Shown here piece after piece: positions 1-7,324 of a stretch of DNA of 64,000 nt (within the stretch, counting starts at the first letter, position 1; every line of letters begins with the position of its first letter). Position numbers and translations under genes: made by a program. Where the stretch lies: NCBI GenBank assembly GCA_020848275.1, contig JADLAK010000035.1, forward strand, positions 1 through 64,000, given 5' to 3'. The notes under the pieces are model-generated. The model ran no database searches. It was not told where the DNA came from and saw only the letters and a program-made list of their open reading frames with translations. The stretch comes from Planctomycetota bacterium (GTDB taxonomy: Bacteria > Planctomycetota > UBA8742 > UBA2392).

Positions 1-640
1 CAAGGTTGGCACCGCCAAATTGTGCGCGCGCCCACGCTGTGGGCGAAAGCTGCTCGAACACGGATATCCTCCTTGAGGTATCCATGAGTCGGCAAATCCC
101 GCCCCTCACTTGTGTGTAAAGACAAGCCTGTAAAGGCGGGGAGCCGTTGCCGTTTGCCTGCCGGGGCGTCGTTGCCTTCGCCGTGCGCCGTGTTGTTACC
201 CAACCACCAAAACCCAAATGCCCCCCGCGATTACTCGCGGGGCTGTCGCAAGCGTGCATCGTCGTTGTTGACAGCCCCGCCTGTAAAGGCGGGGAGCCGT
301 TGCCGTTTGCCTGCCGGGGCGTCGTTGCCTTCGCGGTGCGCCATGTTGTTACCCAACCACCAAAACCCAAAGCACCCCGCGATTACTCGCGGGGCTGTCG
401 CGAGCGTGCGTCGTCGTTATTGACAGCCCCGCCAATCATGGCGGGGAGCCTTTGCTTCTGCCGGGTCGCGCGAACAAACCGCGTTGCACGTCCGGTCCCA
501 TAGGTCGTGTTCACGCAGGGCGCAGCCGGGACCGAGCTCTGGATGATCTTTACGCCACCAACGGCAGATCCGGGACACATCCCGGCATGGAGTTGCGCCA
601 GCATCCGGCGGAACGCGCGTTTGAAACAGTGGGTAATCTT
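1..640. repeat. Left-edge non-coding region with a 153-bp tandem hairpin repeat
   Basis: No credible gene is seen here. Positions 127-279 and 280-431 are two near-identical units of about 153 bp, and a third diverged start follows near 423-465. Each unit has two stem-loops: CCCCGCC-tgtaaa-GGCGGGG and CCCCGCG-atta-CTCGCGGGG. Short reading frames inside are repeats of each other and look spurious. The same GACAGCCCC/GGGGCTGTC hairpin type occurs at 53178-53242, so this is a dispersed family that has expanded in tandem here. Positions 1-118 and 466-640 contain nothing I can identify. Confidence 0.75.
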
Positions 641-706
641 CAATGAGGTCGAAGCGCTCAGGCTTCGCGGTTGGACACAAGCAGTTTAGCGACCGTGGCA
701 TCGAAC
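641..706. repeat. Direct repeat, left copy
   Basis: Begins CAATGAGGTCGAAGCGCTCA and matches 1475-1541 with roughly nine substitutions and one 1-base indel. The two copies flank the unknown gene at 809-1480. Read on the minus strand, this copy encodes a short open tail ending LLVSNREA and a TGA stop (658-660). It could therefore be the 3' remnant of a lost gene instead of an attachment site. Confidence 0.7.
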
Positions 707-808
707 TCCAGCTCGATGTGCTGAGCCGTTGTGCCGGTCAACAATTCATCAACAGATGCGGGGTACCGCCTTCAACAGATACGCTTTAGTGGGGCGAAAA
801 CAGGAGAA

Positions 809-1480
809 ATGATGCTCGACAGGATCGCAGGACTTTTCGGTTTGGGCAAACAAGTGATCGAGTTCGTTCCGACTGTCAAAAAAATCAACGAGGAAACAAA
901 ACTTACAGGACTCCAAGCCAAAGAAGCGGAACATCGCTTAGCAAAAGCTGATGACAACGAGGCGTGGCGACGTGCCGAGACAATTGCTCTGGCGCTGATT
1001 CCCACAGCTACCGAGACCTTGCGAGACTTTGCCAAAGAATTGGCGACATTGCAGATGATTGTAACTGGATGGCGCTTCAATCTATTGGCCCGCAGCCTCG
1101 AACCACAAAAGCTTGCGGAGGCAGAGAAGTCATTGAATGAAACGTACGGGCGTGTCCTAGAAAAAATGACAATGGCCGTGTTTTATTTGGGCGAAGGTTT
1201 TTTGCTAGGCTTCGAGGATTACATCTCGACGTTGGGGTCGGTTTTTCGCGAAACGAAAGCCAAAGACGCGACCATCCAATCAACGACTCCTGCCATGAAT
1301 CGGCTTTCAGACACATTTGTGGATTTACGTTATGGACTTCGGCTTCGTCTCGATCCAATTGAGACATTGCGGGAGGCGAGCAAACTCTCTTCGCTGGATA
1401 CACGCGAAGAGATGGATAAGAAAGTCAACGAGGCACGACAACGGCGCCAACAAATGTCAGCAAATCCCGGCGGGCAATGA
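809..1480 (+). CDS. Hypothetical protein between direct repeats
   Basis: I do not recognise this protein of about 223 aa. ATG at 809 is chosen over an upstream in-frame ATG at 731 because AGGAG sits just before it (about 802-806). The product begins MMLDRIAGLFGLGKQVIEF and is mostly predicted helix with many K/E/R residues. A hydrophobic stretch (MAVFYLGEGFLLGF) lies in the middle, and the C-terminus is charged and Gln/Arg-rich. No signal peptide or catalytic motif is evident. Composition is clearly AT-richer than the housekeeping genes from 2679 onward, which suggests transfer. The stop codon lies inside the right direct repeat (1475-1541). It could be an orphan accessory or defence-island gene, but nothing in the sequence proves that. 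Confidence 0.6.
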   Translation: MMLDRIAGLFGLGKQVIEFVPTVKKINEETKLTGLQAKEAEHRLAKADDNEAWRRAETIALALIPTATETLRDFAKELATLQMIVTGWRFNLLARSLEPQKLAEAEKSLNETYGRVLEKMTMAVFYLGEGFLLGFEDYISTLGSVFRETKAKDATIQSTTPAMNRLSDTFVDLRYGLRLRLDPIETLREASKLSSLDTREEMDKKVNEARQRRQQMSANPGGQ

Positions 1481-1541
1481 TTTCGAATCGCTCAGGCTTC
1501 GCGGTTGGGACACGAGCAGTTCAGCAACCGTAGCATTGAAC
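1475..1541. repeat. Direct repeat, right copy
   Basis: Second copy of the 641-706 repeat. It begins CAATGATTTCGAATCGCTCA and includes the TGA stop of the gene it follows. An extra G within GGTTGGGACAC breaks the minus-strand frame that is open in the left copy. Confidence 0.7.
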
Positions 1542-1552
1542 CCATATCCGCC

Positions 1553-2656
1553 TTAGTTCTTCGGTGGTTCAATTCTCGTCCAAACTTCCCTTTCGGTGGG
1601 TCCATCACGACTCACAGGTACATTTTCATCGTATCTGAACGTTACATTTGCTCTGAAAACTGGACCGGTGCTCGACAGCTTGGTGCGTAAGCCAAAGGCA
1701 TCAGTACGACGTTTTGCAATCGGGGGCCTCATATTCGGCGGAAGCACGATCATGGCGTGCTGACCACTTGGTGAACGAGGTGCAATGGCAAGGTCCACTT
1801 TGAAAGGGGTTTGCTGCCTCGACTCAAGAATGGGAGTTACGACATAGCCAGCAGGCAGAGCGCTGTTTACTTCGATGTACTGAAGGATCTCGATCCGGTC
1901 TGGCTCCCGCGTTCCGCGCTCAATTACAAAGTCCATCTTAAGTTGCCTTAACACCAGCTTGCCTTCCGGAACGTTTAGGTAAATTTGCCGAACGTCTTCC
2001 TCAAGAACATCAATGGTTCCCGAAGTTACCTCCAGAAAATACGAGAACAACTCGGTCGAAATTGGCCACGCAAACAACTCCATTAAATCAAATATGCAGC
2101 GGGGTTCAGGGTAGTTCTCAATTTGTAGTATTCGCTCTTCATGCCGAATCTGCATCGAACATTTTTTGGATTGGCTTCCATCGCGGGGAGTGCCAATAAC
2201 GCCATCAAGATGTATTGCAATCAAACTCCAAACGGGCTCGAGTTGGAATCTCATTTGGAGCGAGGGGAGACCTTCAGGAGGATTCAGCGCATCAATCGCT
2301 TTGAGCTCATATAGCGACACAAAGTCCCCTTCGACTGCCGCAGACTTGATGACGGGTTTCGTGTAGCCTTTGGCCGAGACACAAACCAACTTATTTACAC
2401 CCAGTTTGTGCGCCTTCCTTACCCAGGAATCCAATTGAGCTGAGTCAACTTTGCGTCCTCGTTTTTGAACCTCAATTATGGCTCTGAATTCTCTGGGCTT
2501 TTCGCCTGCAACAACAACAACGTCGCATTCTCTCGGATTCCCGGTGACTTTTTCACGAAGAGTAACGTTCTGAGAGACAATGCACTTACGGCCGATCGCT
2601 TGCTCCAAGCGAGCTACAATTCCCTCGATGACCTTTGCTTGCGCTCTCGTAGACAT
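1553..2656 (-). CDS. PD-(D/E)XK nuclease-like protein
   Basis: Protein of 367 aa. The first 110 residues resemble a restriction-endonuclease-like fold: an N-terminal helix, then RECDVVVVAG with candidate metal ligand D45, the strand IIEVQKR with E62, and a helix plus strand (VNKLVCVSAKGYTK) as in Mrr/Hjc-like domains. The usual lysine of E-x-K is replaced by Gln (E62-V-Q64), with K65 next. The remaining 250 residues match nothing I know. It starts 22 bp downstream of the fused E1 gene on the same strand, but its AT-rich composition suggests it was acquired separately. No methyltransferase or other restriction subunit is adjacent, so it may be an orphan or type IV-like nuclease, or an inactive relative. 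No strong ribosome binding site is seen. A 13-bp direct repeat lies at 2586-2598 and just upstream of the start at 2657-2669. Confidence 0.6.
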   Translation of the reverse strand: MSTRAQAKVIEGIVARLEQAIGRKCIVSQNVTLREKVTGNPRECDVVVVAGEKPREFRAIIEVQKRGRKVDSAQLDSWVRKAHKLGVNKLVCVSAKGYTKPVIKSAAVEGDFVSLYELKAIDALNPPEGLPSLQMRFQLEPVWSLIAIHLDGVIGTPRDGSQSKKCSMQIRHEERILQIENYPEPRCIFDLMELFAWPISTELFSYFLEVTSGTIDVLEEDVRQIYLNVPEGKLVLRQLKMDFVIERGTREPDRIEILQYIEVNSALPAGYVVTPILESRQQTPFKVDLAIAPRSPSGQHAMIVLPPNMRPPIAKRRTDAFGLRTKLSSTGPVFRANVTFRYDENVPVSRDGPTEREVWTRIEPPKN

Positions 2657-2678
2657 TTACGGCCGATCGTCTTGGCCT

Positions 2679-4904
2679 CTACCACGCAACCAGTTTCTTC
2701 GCTTCCTCGACGACCCACGATGACTGCGGCAGGACGGCGTTCTCCAGCGGTTTGCTATACGGGCAGAAGGAATCCAGCGCGCCGATGCGGCGCACCGGGG
2801 CGTCCAGCAGATCGAATCCCTCCTCCATGATGCGCGCGCTGATTTCCGCGCCAAAGCCCATCGTCATCTGCTGTTCGTGCACCACCAGGCAGCGCGCCGT
2901 CTTGCGGATGCTCTCCAGCACCAGCGCCTTATCCCACGGCAGAATCGTGCGCAGATCAATCAACTCGACCTCGATGCCCGCGTCGGCCAGCGCCATGCAA
3001 GCATCCATGCAGGTGTAGACCGTATTTCCCCAAGTGACCACCGTTAAGTGTGTCCCTTCGCGCACGATGCGGCCGACGCCAAAGGGCAGCACGTAATCGG
3101 CGTCGGGTTCGGGGCTCTTGGCGCGTTCCTGGCGGTAGAGGTTCTTGCATTCCATGAACAGCACCGGGTCCTGCCCGCGAATGGCGGCTTTTAATAGGCC
3201 CTTGGCGTCGGCGGCGTTGCTCGGCATGGCGAGCAGCATGCCCGGCCGCGTCGCGAACGTGCTTTCGATACATTGACTGTGGTACATCGCCCCCTGGATG
3301 TAGCCGCCAACGGGTGTGCGGATGACCATCGGCGCGGGCCAGTTGTTGTTGCTGCGATAGCGCGCGGTCGCGACCTCGTTCACGAGCTGCATGAACGCCG
3401 GGAAGATGTAATCGCCGAACTGGACCTCGAGCACGGCTTTGCGCCCGGGTTTGTAGCTGTAGCCCAGGCCCGCGCCGACGATCGTGGCCTCGGCAAGCGG
3501 CGAATTGAAAACGCGGTCGACGCCGAACTTGGTGGAGAGGCCCGTGGTGGCGCCGAACACCCCGCCCTTGCCGTCTTGCACGTCCTGGCCCCAGCAGACG
3601 AGGTGCGGGTCGCGCTCGAATTCCTCGTGGAGCGTGTGGTTGATGGAATCAATCAGGGTCGTTGCTTCGTGTTTCGTGTTTCGTGCTTCGTGCTTCGCAA
3701 CTGCGGGAGCTTCGTAAGTGCAAGTCATCGATTGCTGGGAACCAGAGCCATTTGCTTGCGAAGGCGTGCCTTCGCTGCGCAGTCGCTCGCTTTGCTCGCC
3801 ATCAGCGGTGGGTGTTTTTGCCCCTGCACCGGCGTCACGTGTTGGGGCCCGCTCGCTAACGCTCGGGGCTCTGATAGCCGCGTTATCGCCGCCCTCGTAG
3901 AGCACGTGTTTGGCGGCGTCTTTGGGGTCCGGGTAGGGTTTGGTTTCGGCGCGTTCGGCGGCGGCGTCGATGTCGGTTTTGATGGACTCTTCAATCGCGA
4001 CCAATTCCGCCTCGATGGCCAGCCCGTCCTCGAGGATCTGCTTGCGCAGCATCGCGATGGGATCGCGGCGAGATTCCTCGGCGATCTGCGCATCCGTCAT
4101 GTACTTCTTGCGGTTGTCGGACGAGCTGTGGCCCCACAGCCGCACGACCTTGCTGACGACGATCGCGGGGCCCATGCCCTTGCGGCAGTAATCGTGGGCC
4201 TGTTTGAAAGCGGCGTGCGTCTCGGCGAGGTTGCAGCCGTCAGGGTTGAGGCGCAGCAAATTCGCGTAGCCCGCGACCATGTCAAAGATCGGTTGGGCGC
4301 GTTCCTGCTTCCAGTGCGTGGAGATGCCCCAGCCGTTGTCCTCGATGTGGAAGACGACGGGGCATTTGTGGATCGTGGCGAAATTTAAACCTTCGTGGAA
4401 TTCGCCCTGGGCGCAGGTGGCGTCGCCGGCGCTGACGTAGACGACTTCGTCGGCTTTGTCGAGTTTGACGCCGTAAGCGCGGCCGGCGCCCTGCAGGAAC
4501 TGCGTGCCGACGCAGGACGATTTGCTGATGATGCGCAGGGCTTTGTGGCCGAAGTGGCTGGGCATCTGGTGGCTGCCGCTGGCGGGATCGCCCTCGCGCG
4601 CCATGAAGCCGGTGAAGATTTCCTCGGGCGTCATGCCCATGCCCAGGCAGTAAGTGAGGTCGCGGTAGTGGCAAATCGACCAATCCTGGCCGGCGCGGAA
4701 GACCATGGAAGCTGCGACGAGCGCGGCCTCGTGGCCGGGGCCGGAGATCTGGAAGGTGCCGCCCTTGCTCTGGCGCAGGATGATCGAGCATTTGTCCTCC
4801 ATCTTGCGCGAGAGCACCATGGTGCGGTACGCGGCAAGAATCTGCTCGGAGGAAAGGCCGGATTTAACAGGCTCTTTGTGGCTCTTGGTCGACGCTTTGG
4901 GCAT
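2679..4904 (-). CDS. Fused 2-oxoacid (branched-chain type) dehydrogenase E1 alpha/beta
   Basis: A 741-aa fusion of both subunits of the thiamine-diphosphate E1 component, which decarboxylates a 2-oxoacid (probably branched-chain) and transfers the acyl group to E2 lipoate. Alpha half, about residues 15-338: GDAT at 160-163 through EDNGWG at 188-193 is the ThDP/Mg motif, and the phosphorylation-loop-like RLWGHSSSDNRKKY follows. Beta half, about 416-741: starts TTLIDSINHTLHEEF and has LAEATIVGAGLGYS, EVQFGDYIFPAF and the C-terminal transketolase domain ending EEAKKLVAW. The linker, residues 339-415, is low-complexity and its DNA consists of dispersed hairpin repeats (3660-3876). No E2 or E3 gene is in the window. 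Fused E1 proteins exist in several phyla, but this linker is unusual. Substrate assignment is from family resemblance only. Confidence 0.9.
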   Translation of the reverse strand: MPKASTKSHKEPVKSGLSSEQILAAYRTMVLSRKMEDKCSIILRQSKGGTFQISGPGHEAALVAASMVFRAGQDWSICHYRDLTYCLGMGMTPEEIFTGFMAREGDPASGSHQMPSHFGHKALRIISKSSCVGTQFLQGAGRAYGVKLDKADEVVYVSAGDATCAQGEFHEGLNFATIHKCPVVFHIEDNGWGISTHWKQERAQPIFDMVAGYANLLRLNPDGCNLAETHAAFKQAHDYCRKGMGPAIVVSKVVRLWGHSSSDNRKKYMTDAQIAEESRRDPIAMLRKQILEDGLAIEAELVAIEESIKTDIDAAAERAETKPYPDPKDAAKHVLYEGGDNAAIRAPSVSERAPTRDAGAGAKTPTADGEQSERLRSEGTPSQANGSGSQQSMTCTYEAPAVAKHEARNTKHEATTLIDSINHTLHEEFERDPHLVCWGQDVQDGKGGVFGATTGLSTKFGVDRVFNSPLAEATIVGAGLGYSYKPGRKAVLEVQFGDYIFPAFMQLVNEVATARYRSNNNWPAPMVIRTPVGGYIQGAMYHSQCIESTFATRPGMLLAMPSNAADAKGLLKAAIRGQDPVLFMECKNLYRQERAKSPEPDADYVLPFGVGRIVREGTHLTVVTWGNTVYTCMDACMALADAGIEVELIDLRTILPWDKALVLESIRKTARCLVVHEQQMTMGFGAEISARIMEEGFDLLDAPVRRIGALDSFCPYSKPLENAVLPQSSWVVEEAKKLVAW
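3660..3876. repeat. Two hairpin repeat elements inside the E1 linker coding sequence
   Basis: 3738-3876 runs from GGAACCAGAGCC to GGGGCTCTGAT, the same ends as the intergenic elements at 9713, 19761, 36514 and 49813. 3660-3715 is a CGTGTTTCGTGCTTCG-type repeat related to 18723-18783, translated as KHEARNTKHEA. Both remain in frame between the alpha and beta domains. Confidence 0.75.
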
Positions 4905-4982
4905 GGCAGGGCTCTGGTCCAGGGCTTGGTGGTAGTTGGGCGATTGTTGCCGTTGACGCGACGGGAATCAAGCGCGACGAGC

Positions 4983-6464
4983 CTAGTAGCTGCGACGGAC
5001 GCGGGAATCGGCGATGCCCATTTCTTCGCGGTACTTCGTGACAACGCGGCGCGAGGCGGGAATGCCCGCGTCGGCGAGTTTCTTGGAAAGCGCCATGTCG
5101 GACAGCGGCTTGCGCTTGTCTTCGCCCTCGCAGAGTTCCTTGAGCTTGAGCTTGACCGCCTCGCGGCTGACGGTGCCGCCGTCGCTTTCACTGCTTGGCA
5201 TGCCGCCGGTGAAAAATGAATTGAGCGGCAACACGCCCTGCGGCGTCTCGACGTGCTTGCCGTACACCGCGCGCCACACGGTGCTGTGGTGGATGCCGAG
5301 TTCGTCGGCGATGTCCTGCATTTTCATGGGCGCGAGTTGCGCCACGCCTTCGCGCAAAAAGCGCTGCTGGCGCTTCACGATCGCGTTGGATACTCGCTCG
5401 AGCGTGCTCTGGCGCTGGTTGATGGCCTCGATGAGCTGGCGCGCCGAGGTGATTTTCGACTTCACGAAGTTCAGCGTCGCCTTGTCGCCCTGCCGGTCCT
5501 TCAGCATGCGCAGGTATTGTTCGTTGAGTGAAAGGCGCGGGACGTTTTCGCGCGTCAGGCGCACAGTAAACTCGCCCTTTTCGTTTTCCTCGACGACAAC
5601 GTCGGGCACGATGTAGTGCTGCGACTCCGACGAATACAGCAGGCCCGGGCTCGGGTTGAGCGTCGTCAGCATCTCCATGAACATCTTGACGTCTTCAATC
5701 TCGACGCCCATGTCCTTGGCGATTTTCGGCAGGCGATTTTTCGCGACGTCGTCCCAGTGTTTGGTCAGCAGGTCGCGCAGGTGCGGATAATCGGGATCGG
5801 TTTCGTTGATCTGCAGCAGCAGGCATTCCGAAAGGTCGCGCGCGCCCACGCCGCGCGGCTCGAGCGATTGCACGACCTTCAGCGCGGCCTGGGCCTGCTC
5901 GACGGTGTAAGCGTTTTTGAGCGCCGTGACGATTTCCGTCAGCGGGTATTCCAGATAACCGCGCGCGTCCAGCGAATAAACGATGTGCTCCACCAGCGGC
6001 CAGTTCTCGGGCTTGGGTTCGTACAGTCGCAGTTGGTCGAGCAGGTGCTCCGAGAGCGATTCGTTGGGTGCGGCGAGGTTATTGAACGCCTCCTGCTTGG
6101 CGTCGGGTTCGCCGTCGTCGCGGGCGCGCACCGACTTGAACGAGGAGGACAGGTCGTCGATGTCGGTGTTGCGCTGGAGATACTCGAAGGCTTCTTCGTA
6201 GGTTTCGCCGGATTCGGTCTTGGGCGCCGGCGGTTCGTCGGCGACGGCCTGGCCCACGGCCGAGACATCGGAGCGTCCGTTTTCATCGCCGTCGGCAACG
6301 TCGAGCGTTGGGTTCTGCAGCAGTTCGTCGGAGATCAGGTTCTGCAGGTCGGCGGTGGCGAGTTGCAGGATGTTCAGGGACTGGATGGTCTGCAAACTCA
6401 GCACCTGGCGCTGTTCAAGGCGCTGGCGAATCTGCATGTCCAGATGCATTCCCTGTCCGGCCAA
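4983..6464 (-). CDS. rpoN: RNA polymerase sigma-54 factor
   Basis: A 493-aa sigma-54. The Gln-rich activator-interacting region I is at the N-terminus (RQRLEQRQVLSLQTIQSLNI), an acidic region II follows, and then the core-binding domain. A helix-turn-helix lies at about 382-403 (MQDIADELGIHHSTVWRAVY). The RpoN box is SRRVVTKYRE at about 471-480. It directs transcription from -24/-12 promoters and needs an AAA+ activator, none of which is encoded here. The start is TTG at 6464, only 2 nt after the recR stop; AGAGGG about 7 nt upstream supports it, whereas the ATG at 6449 has a Shine-Dalgarno that is too close. It is therefore probably co-transcribed and translationally coupled with recR. Nearby flagellar genes (36579-41293) are classic sigma-54 clients in many bacteria. 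Confidence 0.95.
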   Translation of the reverse strand: MAGQGMHLDMQIRQRLEQRQVLSLQTIQSLNILQLATADLQNLISDELLQNPTLDVADGDENGRSDVSAVGQAVADEPPAPKTESGETYEEAFEYLQRNTDIDDLSSSFKSVRARDDGEPDAKQEAFNNLAAPNESLSEHLLDQLRLYEPKPENWPLVEHIVYSLDARGYLEYPLTEIVTALKNAYTVEQAQAALKVVQSLEPRGVGARDLSECLLLQINETDPDYPHLRDLLTKHWDDVAKNRLPKIAKDMGVEIEDVKMFMEMLTTLNPSPGLLYSSESQHYIVPDVVVEENEKGEFTVRLTRENVPRLSLNEQYLRMLKDRQGDKATLNFVKSKITSARQLIEAINQRQSTLERVSNAIVKRQQRFLREGVAQLAPMKMQDIADELGIHHSTVWRAVYGKHVETPQGVLPLNSFFTGGMPSSESDGGTVSREAVKLKLKELCEGEDKRKPLSDMALSKKLADAGIPASRRVVTKYREEMGIADSRVRRSY

Positions 6465-6466
6465 GT

Positions 6467-7150
6467 TTATGCCCTCTTCTTGCCGCTACCCGCGGTTTCG
6501 ACGGGACGTTTGCTTCCGTTGCTATCAACCACCTCTTCGCTGAAACTCTGGCGGCCGCTCAACGCATCCATCAAAATTGCCTGGCTGACGTTCTCGACTT
6601 CCGCGCCCGCGGGAATACCACGCGCAATGCGCGTCAACTTAACGTTGCCGCGGCTGCAGGGGTCCGCGAGCACATCGCGCAAATAGAGCGCTGTCCCTTC
6701 ACCTTCGAGATCCGGGTTGGTCGCGAGGATGATTTCCTTGAGCTTGCCCGATTCCACGCGTTTGATCAGCGGGTCGATGGTCAGGTCGTCCGGGCCGATG
6801 CCGTCAAGGGGCGCAAGATGTCCAAGCAGGCAGTGATAAACCCCCTTGAACTCGGCGGCTTTTTCGAACGCCATCAGGTCCTTCGGCTGCTCGACCACGC
6901 AAACGACGGCCTTGTCGCGCTGCGCATCGGCGCAAACAGGGCAAGGGTCGTGCTCAGTGAAGTTGAAGCAGACCGAGCAATGGGTGAGGTTCTGTTTGAC
7001 GTCGCGGATGGCGCGCGCGAGTTTCATGGCGTCGTCGGGCGACAGTTTGATCAGGTGAAAGGCCAACCGTTCGGCGGTTTTGGTGCCAATACCGGGCAGC
7101 GCCTTTAGGCTATCTATAAGTCTGGCAAGGCTTTCCGGATAGGCAGGCAT
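6467..7150 (-). CDS. recR: Recombination protein RecR
   Basis: A 227-aa RecR, which loads RecA at gaps with RecF/RecO. It has an N-terminal helix-hairpin-helix (LPGIGTKTAERLAF from residue 18), a C4 zinc motif with C58, C61, C70 and C73, and a Toprim domain (about 82-170, including VVEQPKDLMAFE and ATNPDLEGEGTALYL). The C-terminal Walker-like region reads ARGIPAGAEVENV. The last 27 residues are a charged extension beyond the usual length of about 200 aa. It is the first gene of a recR-rpoN pair with a 2-nt gap. Confidence 0.95.
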   Translation of the reverse strand: MPAYPESLARLIDSLKALPGIGTKTAERLAFHLIKLSPDDAMKLARAIRDVKQNLTHCSVCFNFTEHDPCPVCADAQRDKAVVCVVEQPKDLMAFEKAAEFKGVYHCLLGHLAPLDGIGPDDLTIDPLIKRVESGKLKEIILATNPDLEGEGTALYLRDVLADPCSRGNVKLTRIARGIPAGAEVENVSQAILMDALSGRQSFSEEVVDSNGSKRPVETAGSGKKRA

Positions 7151-7324
7151 GCAGGCGTTACCAAACGGGAACGTTATTTGCTAGGGACCCTCAAGAATAC
7201 CCCGCCAAAGCCCGAAGTCAAGCCGAACGGCCCCGAGGACGCGGTTTTGCGACCAGCGGGTTTGTCCCGACGCAACTCACCCTTCGCTCGTAAAACTCTA
7301 TCGCCTCCTCATTTACAGGTGATT

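Noticed and set aside
1..470. Tandem repeats as a CRISPR array
   Set aside because: Units are about 153 bp and nearly identical throughout, with no short repeat alternating with unique spacers and no cas genes.
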